Assembly: GCA_947445035.1 (NCBI GenBank)
Contig: CANFCK010000010.1
Coordinates: 62,001-126,000, forward strand
DNA length: 64,000 nucleotides
Direction of reading: 5' to 3'
From: Deltaproteobacteria bacterium
Lineage (GTDB): Bacteria; Myxococcota_A; UBA796; SXON01
This document shows, piece after piece, positions 1-7,930 of this stretch (positions are counted from its first letter, which is position 1; each line of letters opens with the position of its first letter). The translations under genes and the position numbers were made by a program. Below the pieces are notes generated by a model. The model was not told the origin of the DNA. It ran no database searches and saw nothing but the letters and a program-made list of their open reading frames with translations.

Positions 1-589
1 GCGACGCCTCGTGAAAGGCGGAGCACCGGTCAACGCTCCACGCGCCGTCCACGAAGGCGTCCCCCGGGCAGGTGGTGATGCAGGGTGCTGGGCATCCGAC
101 GCACGGATCGACCTCGATTCGCTGGGAAAAAGGAAGCGCCAAATCGGTAAAGCAGGCCGCCCGCAGACCCAGCCAAAGGCCGAATTCCGGGTGGAGCAAA
201 AGGCCCATTCGCGAGCGGCCGCCGAGCCCGGCCAGGTCGGCGAGCATTCGGAAGTCGAGGTGAAGTTCGGCATCCCCCGAGGCGAAAAACCAACGGCGGC
301 GCGCGCCTCCAAGGTGAGAATCCGCCCGGCTGACCGCGCGGCGCGCGTACGCGTCAAGCGGATGCGCCTCCTCGCAAAGGTGCTCCGGATGGGCGCGGAG
401 GTCGTCGAGCAAGGCATTCCACAGCGCCGGACCCCCACTGCCGAAGACCAGGATCGAGCGCGTCCCCGGGAGCAAATGCTGCGCTTGCCGCTCGCGTCCG
501 GCGCTCACGTCCCAGCGCGCCGGATCGGCGACGCCGAAGGCGTTGAGCCCGATCCCGGCCAACTCAGAACGGAGCGCGTCGACATCCAC
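1..589 (-). CDS. QueG-like 4Fe-4S protein, 3' part cut by the window edge
   Basis: Read on the minus strand from a GTG at 589, 196 residues are visible before the sequence ends. A cysteine cluster, C163-x2-C166-x3-C170-x3-C174 followed by P-G-D-A-F, is the ferredoxin-type 4Fe-4S signature. The upstream part (an N-terminal LNAFGVADPARW stretch, a VFGSGGPALW strand and an HPEFGLWLGLRAA segment) resembles the epoxyqueuosine reductase (QueG) family and its relatives, which act in the cytoplasm on redox substrates. C189 may begin a second cluster that is cut off. The start is inferred from the reading frame alone, because no good ribosome site is visible. The gene is divergent from the sulfotransferase at 656. 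The iron-sulfur protein call is firm. The QueG substrate is only an inference, because the diagnostic C-terminal part is missing. Confidence 0.72.
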   Translation of the reverse strand, partial: MDVDALRSELAGIGLNAFGVADPARWDVSAGRERQAQHLLPGTRSILVFGSGGPALWNALLDDLRAHPEHLCEEAHPLDAYARRAVSRADSHLGGARRRWFFASGDAELHLDFRMLADLAGLGGRSRMGLLLHPEFGLWLGLRAACFTDLALPFSQRIEVDPCVGCPAPCITTCPGDAFVDGAWSVDRCSAFHEAS

Positions 590-601
590 CCCGCGAGCGT
601 A

Positions 602-629
602 CCACCCTGCCCGCCCCTGGGCAGGGTGG
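602..629. promoter_or_regulatory. Perfect 11-bp inverted repeat between divergent genes
   Basis: CCACCCTGCCC (602-612) and its exact complement GGGCAGGGTGG (619-629) flank the six bases GCCCCT. The element lies between the starts of the divergent genes at 589 (minus) and 656 (plus), so it is not at the end of either gene. Because it sits between two starts, an operator or a 5'-UTR hairpin is more plausible than a terminator. The symmetry is seen directly; a regulatory role is inference. Confidence 0.45.
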
Positions 630-655
630 CGCCCAGCGTGTGACAATGCGGCCGC

Positions 656-1672
656 GTGTCCGCTCCCATCTTCATCATCGGCACGGAGCGATCGGGGTCG
701 AACCTCTTGCGCCTGATCCTGGATGCGCACCCCAACATCGTGGTGCCGCATCCCCCACACGTCATGCGCTACTTCGGCCCACTGGAGGCCGGGTACGGCG
801 ACCTCGCCGAGCCCGCGCGCTTTGGCGCGCTGGTGGCCGACGTTCTGGCGCTGGTGGCCTCGCACATCCATCCCTGGCCGTGGGTCCCGAGCGCGGAGGC
901 CGTGCTCGCCGCCGCCCCGGAGCGCTCGCTTTTCGGCGTCTACCTGGGCCTCCACGACGTGGTCCGCGGGCACGCGGGCAAAGCGCGCTGGGGCTGCAAG
1001 AGCACGTTCATGGTCGATCACGTCGACCTCGTGCGCGCCGCCCGCCCCGACGCCCGCTTCTTGTGGTTGATGCGTGACGCGCGGGACGTCGCCGCGTCGG
1101 CGAGGGAGTCCGTCTTCTCCTCGTTTGCGCCCGCTTTCTCGGCGCGTCTGTGGAGCGAGCAGCAGGCCAAGGCGCTCGCCGCCGAGGCGGGGGGCGGCGT
1201 CCTCCGCGTCCCCTATGAGTCCCTCGTGGCCGAGCCGGAAGCGCAGGTGCGGCGGATCTGCGAGTTTCTCGAAGAAGAGTTCGACCCCGCGATGCTGCGC
1301 TGGTTCGAGGGCGAGGAAGCGACCAAGTCGGCCTCCCTCTCGGAGTCCTGGAAGAACACCGCCACGCCGATGCAGACCAGCCGCCTTGCCCGTTACCGCA
1401 AGGACCTCAGCCCCGAGGACATCGCTGTTGTCGAGGAGATCGCGGGTCCGATGTTGGTCGCGTTGGACTACGCGCTGGACCTTCCGCCCCGCCCCACCCC
1501 GACCGGGCTCGCCGCTCGGTTGCGGGAGTTGCGCTGGTCGTTGAGCGATGAATGGTCGCGATTGCGAGTCGAGTGGCGATCCTTGTGGAAGGACAAGAAC
1601 GTGCGCCGGCGGTGGCGTCGTGAGTGGCTGATGACGACGATTCGATGGCGGCTGGTGCTCCGTGGCCGCTGA
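656..1672 (+). CDS. Sulfotransferase-family protein (338 aa)
   Basis: Predicted PAPS-dependent sulfotransferase, which would transfer sulfate from 3'-phosphoadenosine-5'-phosphosulfate to an unknown acceptor. The N-terminal strand and P-loop-like motif FIIGTERSGSNLLRLIL (about residues 6-22) is the 5'-phosphosulfate-binding loop of this family. Further in, FLWLMRDARDVAASARES (about 136-153) is the second PAPS-contact region with the R-D-x-R-D pattern. The C-terminal 60 residues are rich in Arg and Trp, with no clear domain. Translation starts at GTG 656. The last 11 bases overlap the next gene, a second sulfotransferase, so the two are probably co-transcribed and may act on the same substrate. 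The acceptor cannot be told from sequence. Confidence 0.85.
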   Translation: MSAPIFIIGTERSGSNLLRLILDAHPNIVVPHPPHVMRYFGPLEAGYGDLAEPARFGALVADVLALVASHIHPWPWVPSAEAVLAAAPERSLFGVYLGLHDVVRGHAGKARWGCKSTFMVDHVDLVRAARPDARFLWLMRDARDVAASARESVFSSFAPAFSARLWSEQQAKALAAEAGGGVLRVPYESLVAEPEAQVRRICEFLEEEFDPAMLRWFEGEEATKSASLSESWKNTATPMQTSRLARYRKDLSPEDIAVVEEIAGPMLVALDYALDLPPRPTPTGLAARLRELRWSLSDEWSRLRVEWRSLWKDKNVRRRWRREWLMTTIRWRLVLRGR

Positions 1673-2924
1673 TCTCGCCGCGGTCCGCGAACGCGTCGCC
1701 CGGTTGCGGAGCGGCCTCCCCGCGCTCGACGTCGCTGCGGCGGCCCGCGAAGTCGTCGTGATCGCATCCAGCTCGCGCGGCGGGAGCTCCATCTTCGCCG
1801 AGGTTTTGCGGCGGAGTCCATCCCTGCTCCACTGCCGCGCCGAGGTGAACCCGCAGCTCCGGCTTTTCGGCTGCGAGGGCGACGACGACGACACCGTCCC
1901 CGGGGCGCATCCCGTCCCACCCGGCCTGGGACTCGCGCTCGGCGCGGACTGCGGCCGACCCACCGATCGGCTCGACGATGACGCCGCGGTCGAGGCGTTT
2001 GCCCGCGAGATCGCCGCCCGCCTCGTGCTCCAGTGGCCGGAGCTCCCCATCCAACTCGAGCCGGTGCTCGCGGATGTCCGCACGTCCCTTGCGCCGGGCA
2101 GCTTCGGCGATGCCCAGGCCTTCTATGCGAGGTTCTTCACCCGCCTCGCCGCCCGGTGGCCAAGTTTCCATCCCGGCGCCTACGACCTGGACCGCCGACG
2201 CATGGGCGGCATCGGGCCGACGGCGCCTTTCGTACCTGTGGGGCCAATCGAGGAGCCCCCCTACGTGCTGCCCCTGCCCTGGAGGCACGCAACGCCCCAC
2301 GAGCTCGCCACCCAGCCGCTGATCATCAAGACGCCGAGCAACGTCTACCGGCTTGCGTGGTTGCGCCGCCTCTTTCCGAATGCGCGGGTGAGGGTGCTGC
2401 ACCTCACGCGCAACGCCGCGGCCAGCATAAACGGCCTGTACGATGGGTGGCGCTTTCCCGGCTTTCATAGCCACGAGGTCGGCAATCTTGCCATCGCCGG
2501 CTACTCCGACACCACGCCCGGAGGCGAGCGCTGGTGGAAGTTCGACCGGCCCCCCGGATGGCGAGACTACACCCATTCGCCCTTAGAGCAGGTTTGCGCC
2601 TACCAATGGACGTCCGCCCATCGAGCCGTGCTCGCCGATGCGGCCGCCGATTCGTTCTCGCTCCGGTTCGAGGACGTCCTCGGGTCGCGACAGGCGCAGG
2701 ACGATGCCATGGGTCGGCTGTCAGACTGGCTCGGCGTGCCAGTGCATGACGAGCTTTCGGGGGTGCTGGCCAAGGGACTCCCCTTGGTCATGGCCACCGA
2801 ACAACCCCGCCATCGCCGCTGGTTTGCACGGATGGAGATGCTGGGCCCGGTCTGCGCGCTGCCCGAGGTGCGCGCGGTGCTCGACGCGCTGGGGTACGTC
2901 GGCGATCCGACGGGGTGGGAATAG
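1662..2924 (+). CDS. Second sulfotransferase-like protein (420 aa)
   Basis: The start codon is GTG at 1662, inside the last codons of the preceding sulfotransferase, which suggests translational coupling. After a 27-residue helix, VVIASSSRGGSSIFAEVL (about 31-48) matches the 5'-phosphosulfate-binding loop with S-S-R-G-G-S-S in place of the G-x-x-R-S-G-S-x of its neighbour. LHLTRNAAASINGLYDGW (about 247-264) corresponds to the second PAPS region, with the R-N pair replacing R-D. ISLRFEDVLG-like sequence near residue 338 is the usual late strand of the fold. The protein is longer than common bacterial sulfotransferases because of a 120-residue insert between the two motifs. The family call is good. 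Substrate and exact reaction are unknown. Confidence 0.75.
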   Translation: MAADLAAVRERVARLRSGLPALDVAAAAREVVVIASSSRGGSSIFAEVLRRSPSLLHCRAEVNPQLRLFGCEGDDDDTVPGAHPVPPGLGLALGADCGRPTDRLDDDAAVEAFAREIAARLVLQWPELPIQLEPVLADVRTSLAPGSFGDAQAFYARFFTRLAARWPSFHPGAYDLDRRRMGGIGPTAPFVPVGPIEEPPYVLPLPWRHATPHELATQPLIIKTPSNVYRLAWLRRLFPNARVRVLHLTRNAAASINGLYDGWRFPGFHSHEVGNLAIAGYSDTTPGGERWWKFDRPPGWRDYTHSPLEQVCAYQWTSAHRAVLADAAADSFSLRFEDVLGSRQAQDDAMGRLSDWLGVPVHDELSGVLAKGLPLVMATEQPRHRRWFARMEMLGPVCALPEVRAVLDALGYVGDPTGWE

Positions 2925-2956
2925 GGAACGCAGGTGGGCGCGGACTATCAGGAAAC

Positions 2957-2985
2957 GGGGGAAGACGCTCGCCGCGTCCTCCCCC
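2957..2985. terminator. GC-rich hairpin after the sulfotransferase pair
   Basis: Bases 2957-2968 pair with 2974-2985 in a 12-bp stem that has a single A-C mismatch and the five-base loop TCGCC. It starts 33 bases after the sulfotransferase stop at 2924 and precedes the 3' end of the convergent Uma2 gene at 3103, so it could end transcription from either side. No T-tract follows on either strand, which weakens the call as an intrinsic terminator. The rest of the 178-base gap holds nothing I recognise. Confidence 0.4.
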
Positions 2986-3102
2986 TACCGTCGCCTACCC
3001 TCCGGCCTCCAAGCTACGCTTTCCGGCCTGCGGCGGCGGGCGGCATGGGTAACTCACCGGCGCCGCCGTCCGCTCCCGCGGCCTCGAAACCACAAGCGAC
3101 GC

Positions 3103-3813
3103 TCACATCGCGTCGGGATCGAGCCCCAGCGCCCTGAGCCGCGCGGCCATCGCTTCGGCCTTCGCGCGGGCCGCATCACGCTCGGCGGCGGCCGCATCAC
3201 GCTCGGCGGCGGCCGCATCACGCTCGGCGACCGCCGCATCGCGTAGCTCCTCCATCTCGCGAAGCGTACGAAAAGGGGTCCCGTCGGGGCGGAACATGTG
3301 AAGGACGTTGTTTTTCACCTCAAACCGAACGCCGATGATCGGCGAGGTGAACCCCTCGCTGACGTCGACCGGCTCCAGGCCGTCGCCCACCCGGATGAAC
3401 GCCGCAAAGGTACGTCGCACCTGATCCCATGAGTAGAACTCCCGGACCCCGTGCCGATCGTAAAAGCGCAGCTTCGCGAATTCTTTCGGGAATGTGGAGT
3501 TTGGCGACCACCACTCGAAGACCACCGTCAGCGGGACAGCGCCCTCTTCCCATTGTCGGTACGAGCCGCGGGGACCCTTGGGACGACCGACCGCCACATA
3601 CACATCGGGCGCGGCCCGCACTTCGGGGTGGCCCTCAACCGGGTACCAGAGGTGATCGCCGGCCACGAAGTCGTCGCGAACGGCGTCGAGGTTTGCCTGC
3701 ACCAACTGGATGAAGGCGAACTGTTCGGTATTGTCGGCCATGGGCTCCCCGTCTGAGTCCGGGTAGACCACCGGGCCGGCCGGAGCGTGCAACAAGGCGG
3801 CGGTGGGGGACAT
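3103..3813 (-). CDS. Uma2-family (DUF820) PD-(D/E)XK protein with coiled-coil tail
   Basis: The 236-residue protein starts at ATG 3813. Its first 180 residues match the Uma2 family, a widespread restriction-endonuclease-fold group of unknown role. Seen here are the family hallmarks VVYPDSDGEPMADN near the start, APDVYVAVGRPKG (active-site Asp strand) and VVFEWWSPNST with the Glu of the second catalytic strand, then a K-x-x-F-Y-D-R-H-G-V-x-E-F-Y strand. After residue 180 comes a short hinge and four near-identical RDAAxAE heptads that should form a coiled coil, encoded by a 21-base tandem repeat. An internal ATG at 3741 would drop the conserved DSDG segment, so the upstream start is preferred. 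The gene is divergent from the amidinohydrolase gene 22 bases away. Confidence 0.85.
   Translation of the reverse strand: MSPTAALLHAPAGPVVYPDSDGEPMADNTEQFAFIQLVQANLDAVRDDFVAGDHLWYPVEGHPEVRAAPDVYVAVGRPKGPRGSYRQWEEGAVPLTVVFEWWSPNSTFPKEFAKLRFYDRHGVREFYSWDQVRRTFAAFIRVGDGLEPVDVSEGFTSPIIGVRFEVKNNVLHMFRPDGTPFRTLREMEELRDAAVAERDAAAAERDAAAAERDAARAKAEAMAARLRALGLDPDAM
3170..3232. repeat. 21-bp tandem repeat, three copies, inside the Uma2 gene
   Basis: Three head-to-tail copies of a 21-base unit (3170-3190, 3191-3211, 3212-3232), beginning GCCGCATCACGCTCGG, are nearly identical. Only the last copy differs at its final bases. A fourth degenerate unit follows. Each unit encodes seven residues, exactly one coiled-coil heptad, so copy number changes would lengthen or shorten the coiled coil without breaking the frame. 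Confidence 0.85.
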
Positions 3814-3835
3814 TGGGATAGTGTACTCCGCCACG

Positions 3836-4768
3836 ATGCTCCCCTCTACTCTCAAGGGTCCCGGCTGGCTGGATCGCACCGGCTCCCACGCCGCGGACGT
3901 CGCCGCCGGCTCACATTGGGCGCCGTTTCGGGTCTCCAACAGCGTAGGCCGCCTCCGCGCCGTGCTGTTGACGTGGCCCGGAGACGAACTGGCATACGAC
4001 GGAGCCCCCGCCGACTGGCTGATGGCAGCGCGCCCAGACCTCACGGTCATGCGTGAGGAGGCGACCAACATCGCCAATTTCTACGCGTCGGTCGGCGCCG
4101 CGGTGCACTGGATCCGCCCCGCCGCTGCGGCGCCTCCGAACCTCGTCTTCGCGTGCGACCTGTTCGTGATGACGCCGGAAGGTGCCATCCTCGGGCGGAT
4201 GGGGGCGGGACAGCGCGCGGGCGAAGAGCGTTGGGCCGCCCGTGCGCTGCTCGACGCTGGCGTGCCGATCCTGGCGACGCCACGGGGGACCGCGACACTG
4301 GAAGGCGCCGACGTGCTGTGGGTGCGTCCGGACCTGGTCCTGGTCGGGCTCGGCAACCGGACGAATGAAGCGGGGTTTCTGACGGTCGGCCGGGTGCTCG
4401 CGGACCAGGGCGTGCGCTGCGTCGGCGTGCAGCTGCCCCCGACGGTGCAACACCTCCTGGGCAGCATCAACTTCGTCGACGACGACCTGGCCGTGGCCTA
4501 CGATGCCACCCCGTCGATGCGCGCGGCGCTCGCCGACGCCGGAGTGCGCACCCTCGATTTTGTCGATGTGGCCGAGGTGACGGAGGCGCGCGCGCTCAAC
4601 TTCGTGGCAGTGAATCGTCGTGAGATCGTGATGCCGGCGCGGGCGCCCCACACCCGCGCCCGACTCGAAGCCGCGGGGGTGCGCTGCCATGAGCTGGTGG
4701 TCGACCAGTACCTTGGCGCCGAGGGCGCTCTGGGCTGCCTCACCGGCATCCTGTCCCGCGACGACTGA
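3836..4768 (+). CDS. Amidinotransferase/DDAH-family protein (310 aa)
   Basis: Member of the pentein-fold guanidine-modifying family that contains arginine deiminase and dimethylarginine dimethylaminohydrolase. Visible signatures are MREEATNIANFYASVG (about 72-87), TLEGADVLWVRPDLVLVG with the E-x-A-D pair, GLGNRTNEAGF (family G-x-S-x-R-T-N-x-x-G strand), a His in the VQHLLGSINFVDDDLAV strand and a C-terminal Cys in GALGCLTGIL, the expected position of the nucleophile. Length fits DDAH-like enzymes. The reading frame stays open to 3803, but ATG 3836 leaves room for a promoter facing the divergent Uma2 gene and is preferred. The substrate is unknown: free arginine, methylarginine and agmatine-like compounds are all possible. 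Confidence 0.8.
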   Translation: MLPSTLKGPGWLDRTGSHAADVAAGSHWAPFRVSNSVGRLRAVLLTWPGDELAYDGAPADWLMAARPDLTVMREEATNIANFYASVGAAVHWIRPAAAAPPNLVFACDLFVMTPEGAILGRMGAGQRAGEERWAARALLDAGVPILATPRGTATLEGADVLWVRPDLVLVGLGNRTNEAGFLTVGRVLADQGVRCVGVQLPPTVQHLLGSINFVDDDLAVAYDATPSMRAALADAGVRTLDFVDVAEVTEARALNFVAVNRREIVMPARAPHTRARLEAAGVRCHELVVDQYLGAEGALGCLTGILSRDD

Positions 4769-4807
4769 CCGCTCGGGACGCGTTAGCTCCCGCGGCGAGG
4801 CATATCC

Positions 4808-6208
4808 ATGACCGCTACGCTCTTGTACGCCCTGCTCGCCTGCAACACCGACGCCCCGGCTCCCAAACTGCAGGCCCCCGTCGCCGCCCCCCTTGGGCCG
4901 AGCTTCGATTACGCGGCCGAGCAGAAAAGCCTCAACGTGATCCTCGTGAGCATGGACTCGCTGCGTGCCGACCACACCGGTCTGGGCGGCGGCTCGTTCA
5001 CGCCCAACCTCGACGCCTTCCAGAACGAGGCCGTTGCGTTCAAAAACGCCACGGCGGCCGCCCCGTGGACCGTACCCTCCCACATGTCCATCTTCACCGG
5101 CCGCTGGCCAACCCACCACGGCGTCGTCAACAAGCTCATTCCGGATCCGGCCGGTGGAAAGGAGCTGATCTTCGACAAGCTCGAGGACTCGATTCCGCTC
5201 TTGCCCGACACGCTGATCGCCAATGGATGGGAAGCGGTCGGCTTCACCGGAGGCGCGGGCGTGTCCGGAAAGTTCGGCTACAACCGAGGCTTTACCAGCT
5301 ATCTCGACGATAAGACCTTCGCCGGCATGGACTACAGCGGCCCCCCGGCCATGCAGTGGCTCACCGACCACAAAGACGGCCACTTCTTCATGTTCTTCCA
5401 CGGCTACGACACCCACGGCCAACATCCCGTCATCAAGACGGTCAAAGAGATCGACCCCACCTACGCCGGCACCCTGGATGGAAGCATCGAAGAGCAGGCC
5501 AAGCTGCGCGAGGCGGGCCTGGCCCAGATTGTCAACCCCGGGGACCCGCCCAAGGGCGACGTGTCCCCCGAGGACGCGGCGCTTTTGCTGAAGGTCTACC
5601 AGGAGAAGGTGCGCGAGGCCGACGGGCGCCTCGGCCTGTTCTTCGATCGCGTCAAGGAGCTGGGCCTCTACGACAAGAGCATCATCGTGGTGCTGGCCGA
5701 CCATGGCGAAGAGTTCATGGAGCACGGGTACGTCGATCACGGCGCTACGCTCTGCGAACACCAGCTGCACGTGCCGCTGATGATCCGGTTCCCCAAGGGC
5801 GAGGGTGCCCGCGTGGTGGACACGCCGGTCCGCACCATCGACACCTTCCCGACAATCTTCGATGCGCTGGGGCTTCAGACCCCCGCGAACATCGACGGCA
5901 AGAGTCTCATCCCACTTTTGCGAGGAGAGGCAACGGACCTCCCCATCCACGCCGAGTCGGACTACCGACTTTTCGTGCATCTCCGGTCGAGCCGGGTCGG
6001 CGACAAAAAGCTCATCCTCGACCTCGAAGACGGGCAGCGCTCGCTCTACGATCTGTCGGCAGACCCCGGGGAAAAAACCGACCTTTCCACGACCGACGCG
6101 CGCACCACCTACGAGGTAGAACAGGACGTGCGCGGGTGGATGGGCACCATGAAGAGTGACCCCAATGCGTTCCTCGGGGTGAAGGAAGAACACATCAAGC
6201 TCTTCTGA
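4808..6208 (+). CDS. Sulfatase-fold lipoprotein with a Thr nucleophile position
   Basis: A 466-residue alkaline-phosphatase-superfamily hydrolase. The first residues end in LLYALLAC, a lipobox with Cys12, so it should be a lipoprotein acting outside the cytoplasm. VILVSMDSLRADHTG carries the first metal-binding Asp (D50). WTVPSHMSIFTGRWP follows, and VVLADHGEEFMEHG carries the later metal-binding Asp-His. At the position where type I sulfatases have the Cys or Ser that becomes formylglycine (C/S-x-P-S-R), this protein has T88-V-P-S-H, so the usual maturation cannot occur. Thr nucleophiles are known in phosphotransferase members of the fold. Phosphodiester or phosphoethanolamine-type chemistry is therefore as likely as sulfate hydrolysis. 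It lies just upstream of the radical SAM operon on the same strand. Confidence 0.85.
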   Translation: MTATLLYALLACNTDAPAPKLQAPVAAPLGPSFDYAAEQKSLNVILVSMDSLRADHTGLGGGSFTPNLDAFQNEAVAFKNATAAAPWTVPSHMSIFTGRWPTHHGVVNKLIPDPAGGKELIFDKLEDSIPLLPDTLIANGWEAVGFTGGAGVSGKFGYNRGFTSYLDDKTFAGMDYSGPPAMQWLTDHKDGHFFMFFHGYDTHGQHPVIKTVKEIDPTYAGTLDGSIEEQAKLREAGLAQIVNPGDPPKGDVSPEDAALLLKVYQEKVREADGRLGLFFDRVKELGLYDKSIIVVLADHGEEFMEHGYVDHGATLCEHQLHVPLMIRFPKGEGARVVDTPVRTIDTFPTIFDALGLQTPANIDGKSLIPLLRGEATDLPIHAESDYRLFVHLRSSRVGDKKLILDLEDGQRSLYDLSADPGEKTDLSTTDARTTYEVEQDVRGWMGTMKSDPNAFLGVKEEHIKLF

Positions 6209-6231
6209 TCGCGATCTGGCTCACAGATCAG
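6205..6231. terminator. Possible weak hairpin after the sulfatase gene
   Basis: GATCTG (6213-6218) pairs with CAGATC (6224-6229) around GCTCA, and CTGATC (6205-6210) could instead pair with GATCAG (6226-6231). The stem is only six bases and no T-tract follows, so this is a weak candidate for a terminator separating the sulfatase gene from the promoter at 6247. Confidence 0.25.
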
Positions 6232-6246
6232 AGGCCCCCGATCCGA

Positions 6247-6275
6247 TTGACGGGAGGGCGCCTATCCGGTACCCT
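6247..6275 (+). promoter_or_regulatory. Sigma-70-type promoter for the radical SAM / GyrB-methyltransferase operon
   Basis: TTGACG (6247-6252) and TACCCT (6270-6275) are separated by exactly 17 bases, close to the housekeeping consensus. Transcription would begin near 6282, leaving a short leader before ATG 6301. It also argues against using the upstream in-frame TTG at 6247 as the translation start. Confidence 0.5.
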
Positions 6276-6300
6276 AGCCATACTCGTCCCAGGACCCTTG

Positions 6301-7917
6301 ATGGCGTACACCCCGTCGCTCGATCCCAGCCTGTATGCGGTCGCCAATGGCCGCACCGATCAGGAGCTGATGGACCTGATGGCCCAGCAGGATCGCAGTC
6401 CCGTCACGACGGACTCCCGCAAGCCACGCGTGGCCCTCGTCGTAGGACCGTCGCCGTTTTCGATGCCGCGCGGCTGGGAGTTCTTCCTCACCTCGCCCTA
6501 TGAAGGCGTCAGCTACATCGCGACCGTGCTGCACAACGCCGGCTACCCGGTGCGCATCATCGACGTGCGCTACGACCCGACCCCGTTGCAGACCGCGCAC
6601 CGGCAGATCCTTGAGGGCTGCGACGTCCTGGGCCTGGCCACCTATGAAGACTGCTACCCCTTCCTCGAACAGCTGATCCGCGAGGTCAAGTCCAGCAAGC
6701 CGCGGCTGCCGATCATCGTCGGCGGATCGCTCGTCACCTCCGTCCCTCACGTCTTCATGCGCGAAACGCAGGTCGACGTCGCGGTCATCAGTGAAGGCGA
6801 GTTGACCATACTCGAGGTCATGGAAGCGTTCACGGCGGGGCTGTGGAGCAGCCGCCTCCCCGAGATCAAGGGCATCTGGTACCGGGATGCGAAGGGTGGC
6901 GTGCATGCGACCGCGCCCCGCGGTCAGATGCCGAACCTCGACTCATTACCGACGATGAACCTGGACCTCTGGCCCCAAGCGCGTGACCCGCGCGGCTTGC
7001 AGCCTCAGATCATCGCCAGCTACAGCCGCGGCTGCAAGATGGACTGTTCTTTCTGCTACCGGACGACGCCGCAGGAACGGGTGAAGTCCCCCGAGAAGCT
7101 CGAACGTGAGCTGACGACGTACAAACAGAAGTACGGCATCGAGTTCGTCTTCTTCGTCGACCTCACCTTCACCGCGCACAAGAAGCAGACGCTCCAGTAC
7201 CTCGACGTCATCCGCGAACAGGACCTCCGCTGGACCTGCCTGACCCGCAACGCCGACGTCGACGCCGAAGTCGGCAAGGCGATGGGCACCGCCGGCTGCG
7301 ACATCGCGCTGTTCGGCGTCGAGACATTGAGCGCAGCCGCCCTGAAGAGCTCCCGCAAAGGGAGCACGGAGAACCTCGTCTACAAGGCGCAGAAAGCCAC
7401 ATGGGATGGCGGTGTGCGCTACGGCGGGTTGACCATCGTCGGCCTGCCCGACGAAAGCGACTCGTCGCTTGACCATATGTGCGAATGGGCCGAAGAGAAC
7501 CAGCACATCACGCGGGTGAAGTACCTTTCGGCGATGCCGGGCACCACCGTCTACCGGGACTCGCTCAAGAGCGGCGCGATCAAAGACGAAGTGGAGCACT
7601 TGCGTTGGTTGGCGGTCGAACAAGCGCTCCATCGCGACGAGTACATCAACTACAACGCCCTGCCCGACGAGACGATGCGCGGCGCGTACAAGCGGTTGTA
7701 CGACTCTTACCAGCCCGGCCCGGTCATGGAGTTCAAGCACTTCCCTGAGCATTTCGCCTACTTCGATCCCGAGCCCACGACCGAGTGGCGGGCCGAGTTC
7801 TCGTCCGCCGGTGGACACATGGACCCCTGCGCGATGGAGTACAAGGGGCTCTACAGCGCCGCTGAGGGCGTGACGCTGACGCGCGTGAATCAGGGCGAGT
7901 TCACGGTTCAGGTCTGA
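6301..7917 (+). CDS. B12-binding radical SAM enzyme (538 aa)
   Basis: Radical SAM protein with an N-terminal cobalamin-binding Rossmann domain (about residues 25-180; strands VALVVGPSP, VRIIDVRYD, VLGLATYED, LPIIVGGSLV and VISEGELTI). The catalytic 4Fe-4S motif follows, C245-x3-C249-x2-C252 within SRGCKMDCSFCYR. FVFFVDLTF and DIALFGVETLSAAALKSSRKG are later barrel strands seen in this class. Such enzymes catalyse methylations, ring rearrangements or other radical steps on natural products, lipids or cofactors. ATG 6301 lies just after a good promoter. The gene runs into a rubrerythrin-like gene 13 bases later and then the GyrB-methyltransferase fusion, which suggests a shared pathway. The substrate is unknown. 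Confidence 0.88.
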   Translation: MAYTPSLDPSLYAVANGRTDQELMDLMAQQDRSPVTTDSRKPRVALVVGPSPFSMPRGWEFFLTSPYEGVSYIATVLHNAGYPVRIIDVRYDPTPLQTAHRQILEGCDVLGLATYEDCYPFLEQLIREVKSSKPRLPIIVGGSLVTSVPHVFMRETQVDVAVISEGELTILEVMEAFTAGLWSSRLPEIKGIWYRDAKGGVHATAPRGQMPNLDSLPTMNLDLWPQARDPRGLQPQIIASYSRGCKMDCSFCYRTTPQERVKSPEKLERELTTYKQKYGIEFVFFVDLTFTAHKKQTLQYLDVIREQDLRWTCLTRNADVDAEVGKAMGTAGCDIALFGVETLSAAALKSSRKGSTENLVYKAQKATWDGGVRYGGLTIVGLPDESDSSLDHMCEWAEENQHITRVKYLSAMPGTTVYRDSLKSGAIKDEVEHLRWLAVEQALHRDEYINYNALPDETMRGAYKRLYDSYQPGPVMEFKHFPEHFAYFDPEPTTEWRAEFSSAGGHMDPCAMEYKGLYSAAEGVTLTRVNQGEFTVQV

Positions 7918-7930
7918 GTTACAGCTAAGC

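Noticed and set aside
2934-3137. 67-residue plus-strand frame between the sulfotransferase and Uma2 genes
   Set aside because: It overlaps the hairpin and the Uma2 3' end, is Pro/Ala/Arg-rich and has no motif.
3170-3232. CRISPR-like spaced repeat
   Set aside because: The repeats are contiguous 21-mers without spacers, lie inside a gene and encode heptads.
3911-6193. Long open frame on the minus strand opposite the amidinohydrolase and sulfatase genes
   Set aside because: It has low-complexity Arg/His/Val-rich composition and no motif, while the plus strand carries two families with intact active sites. High GC makes long antisense frames common here.
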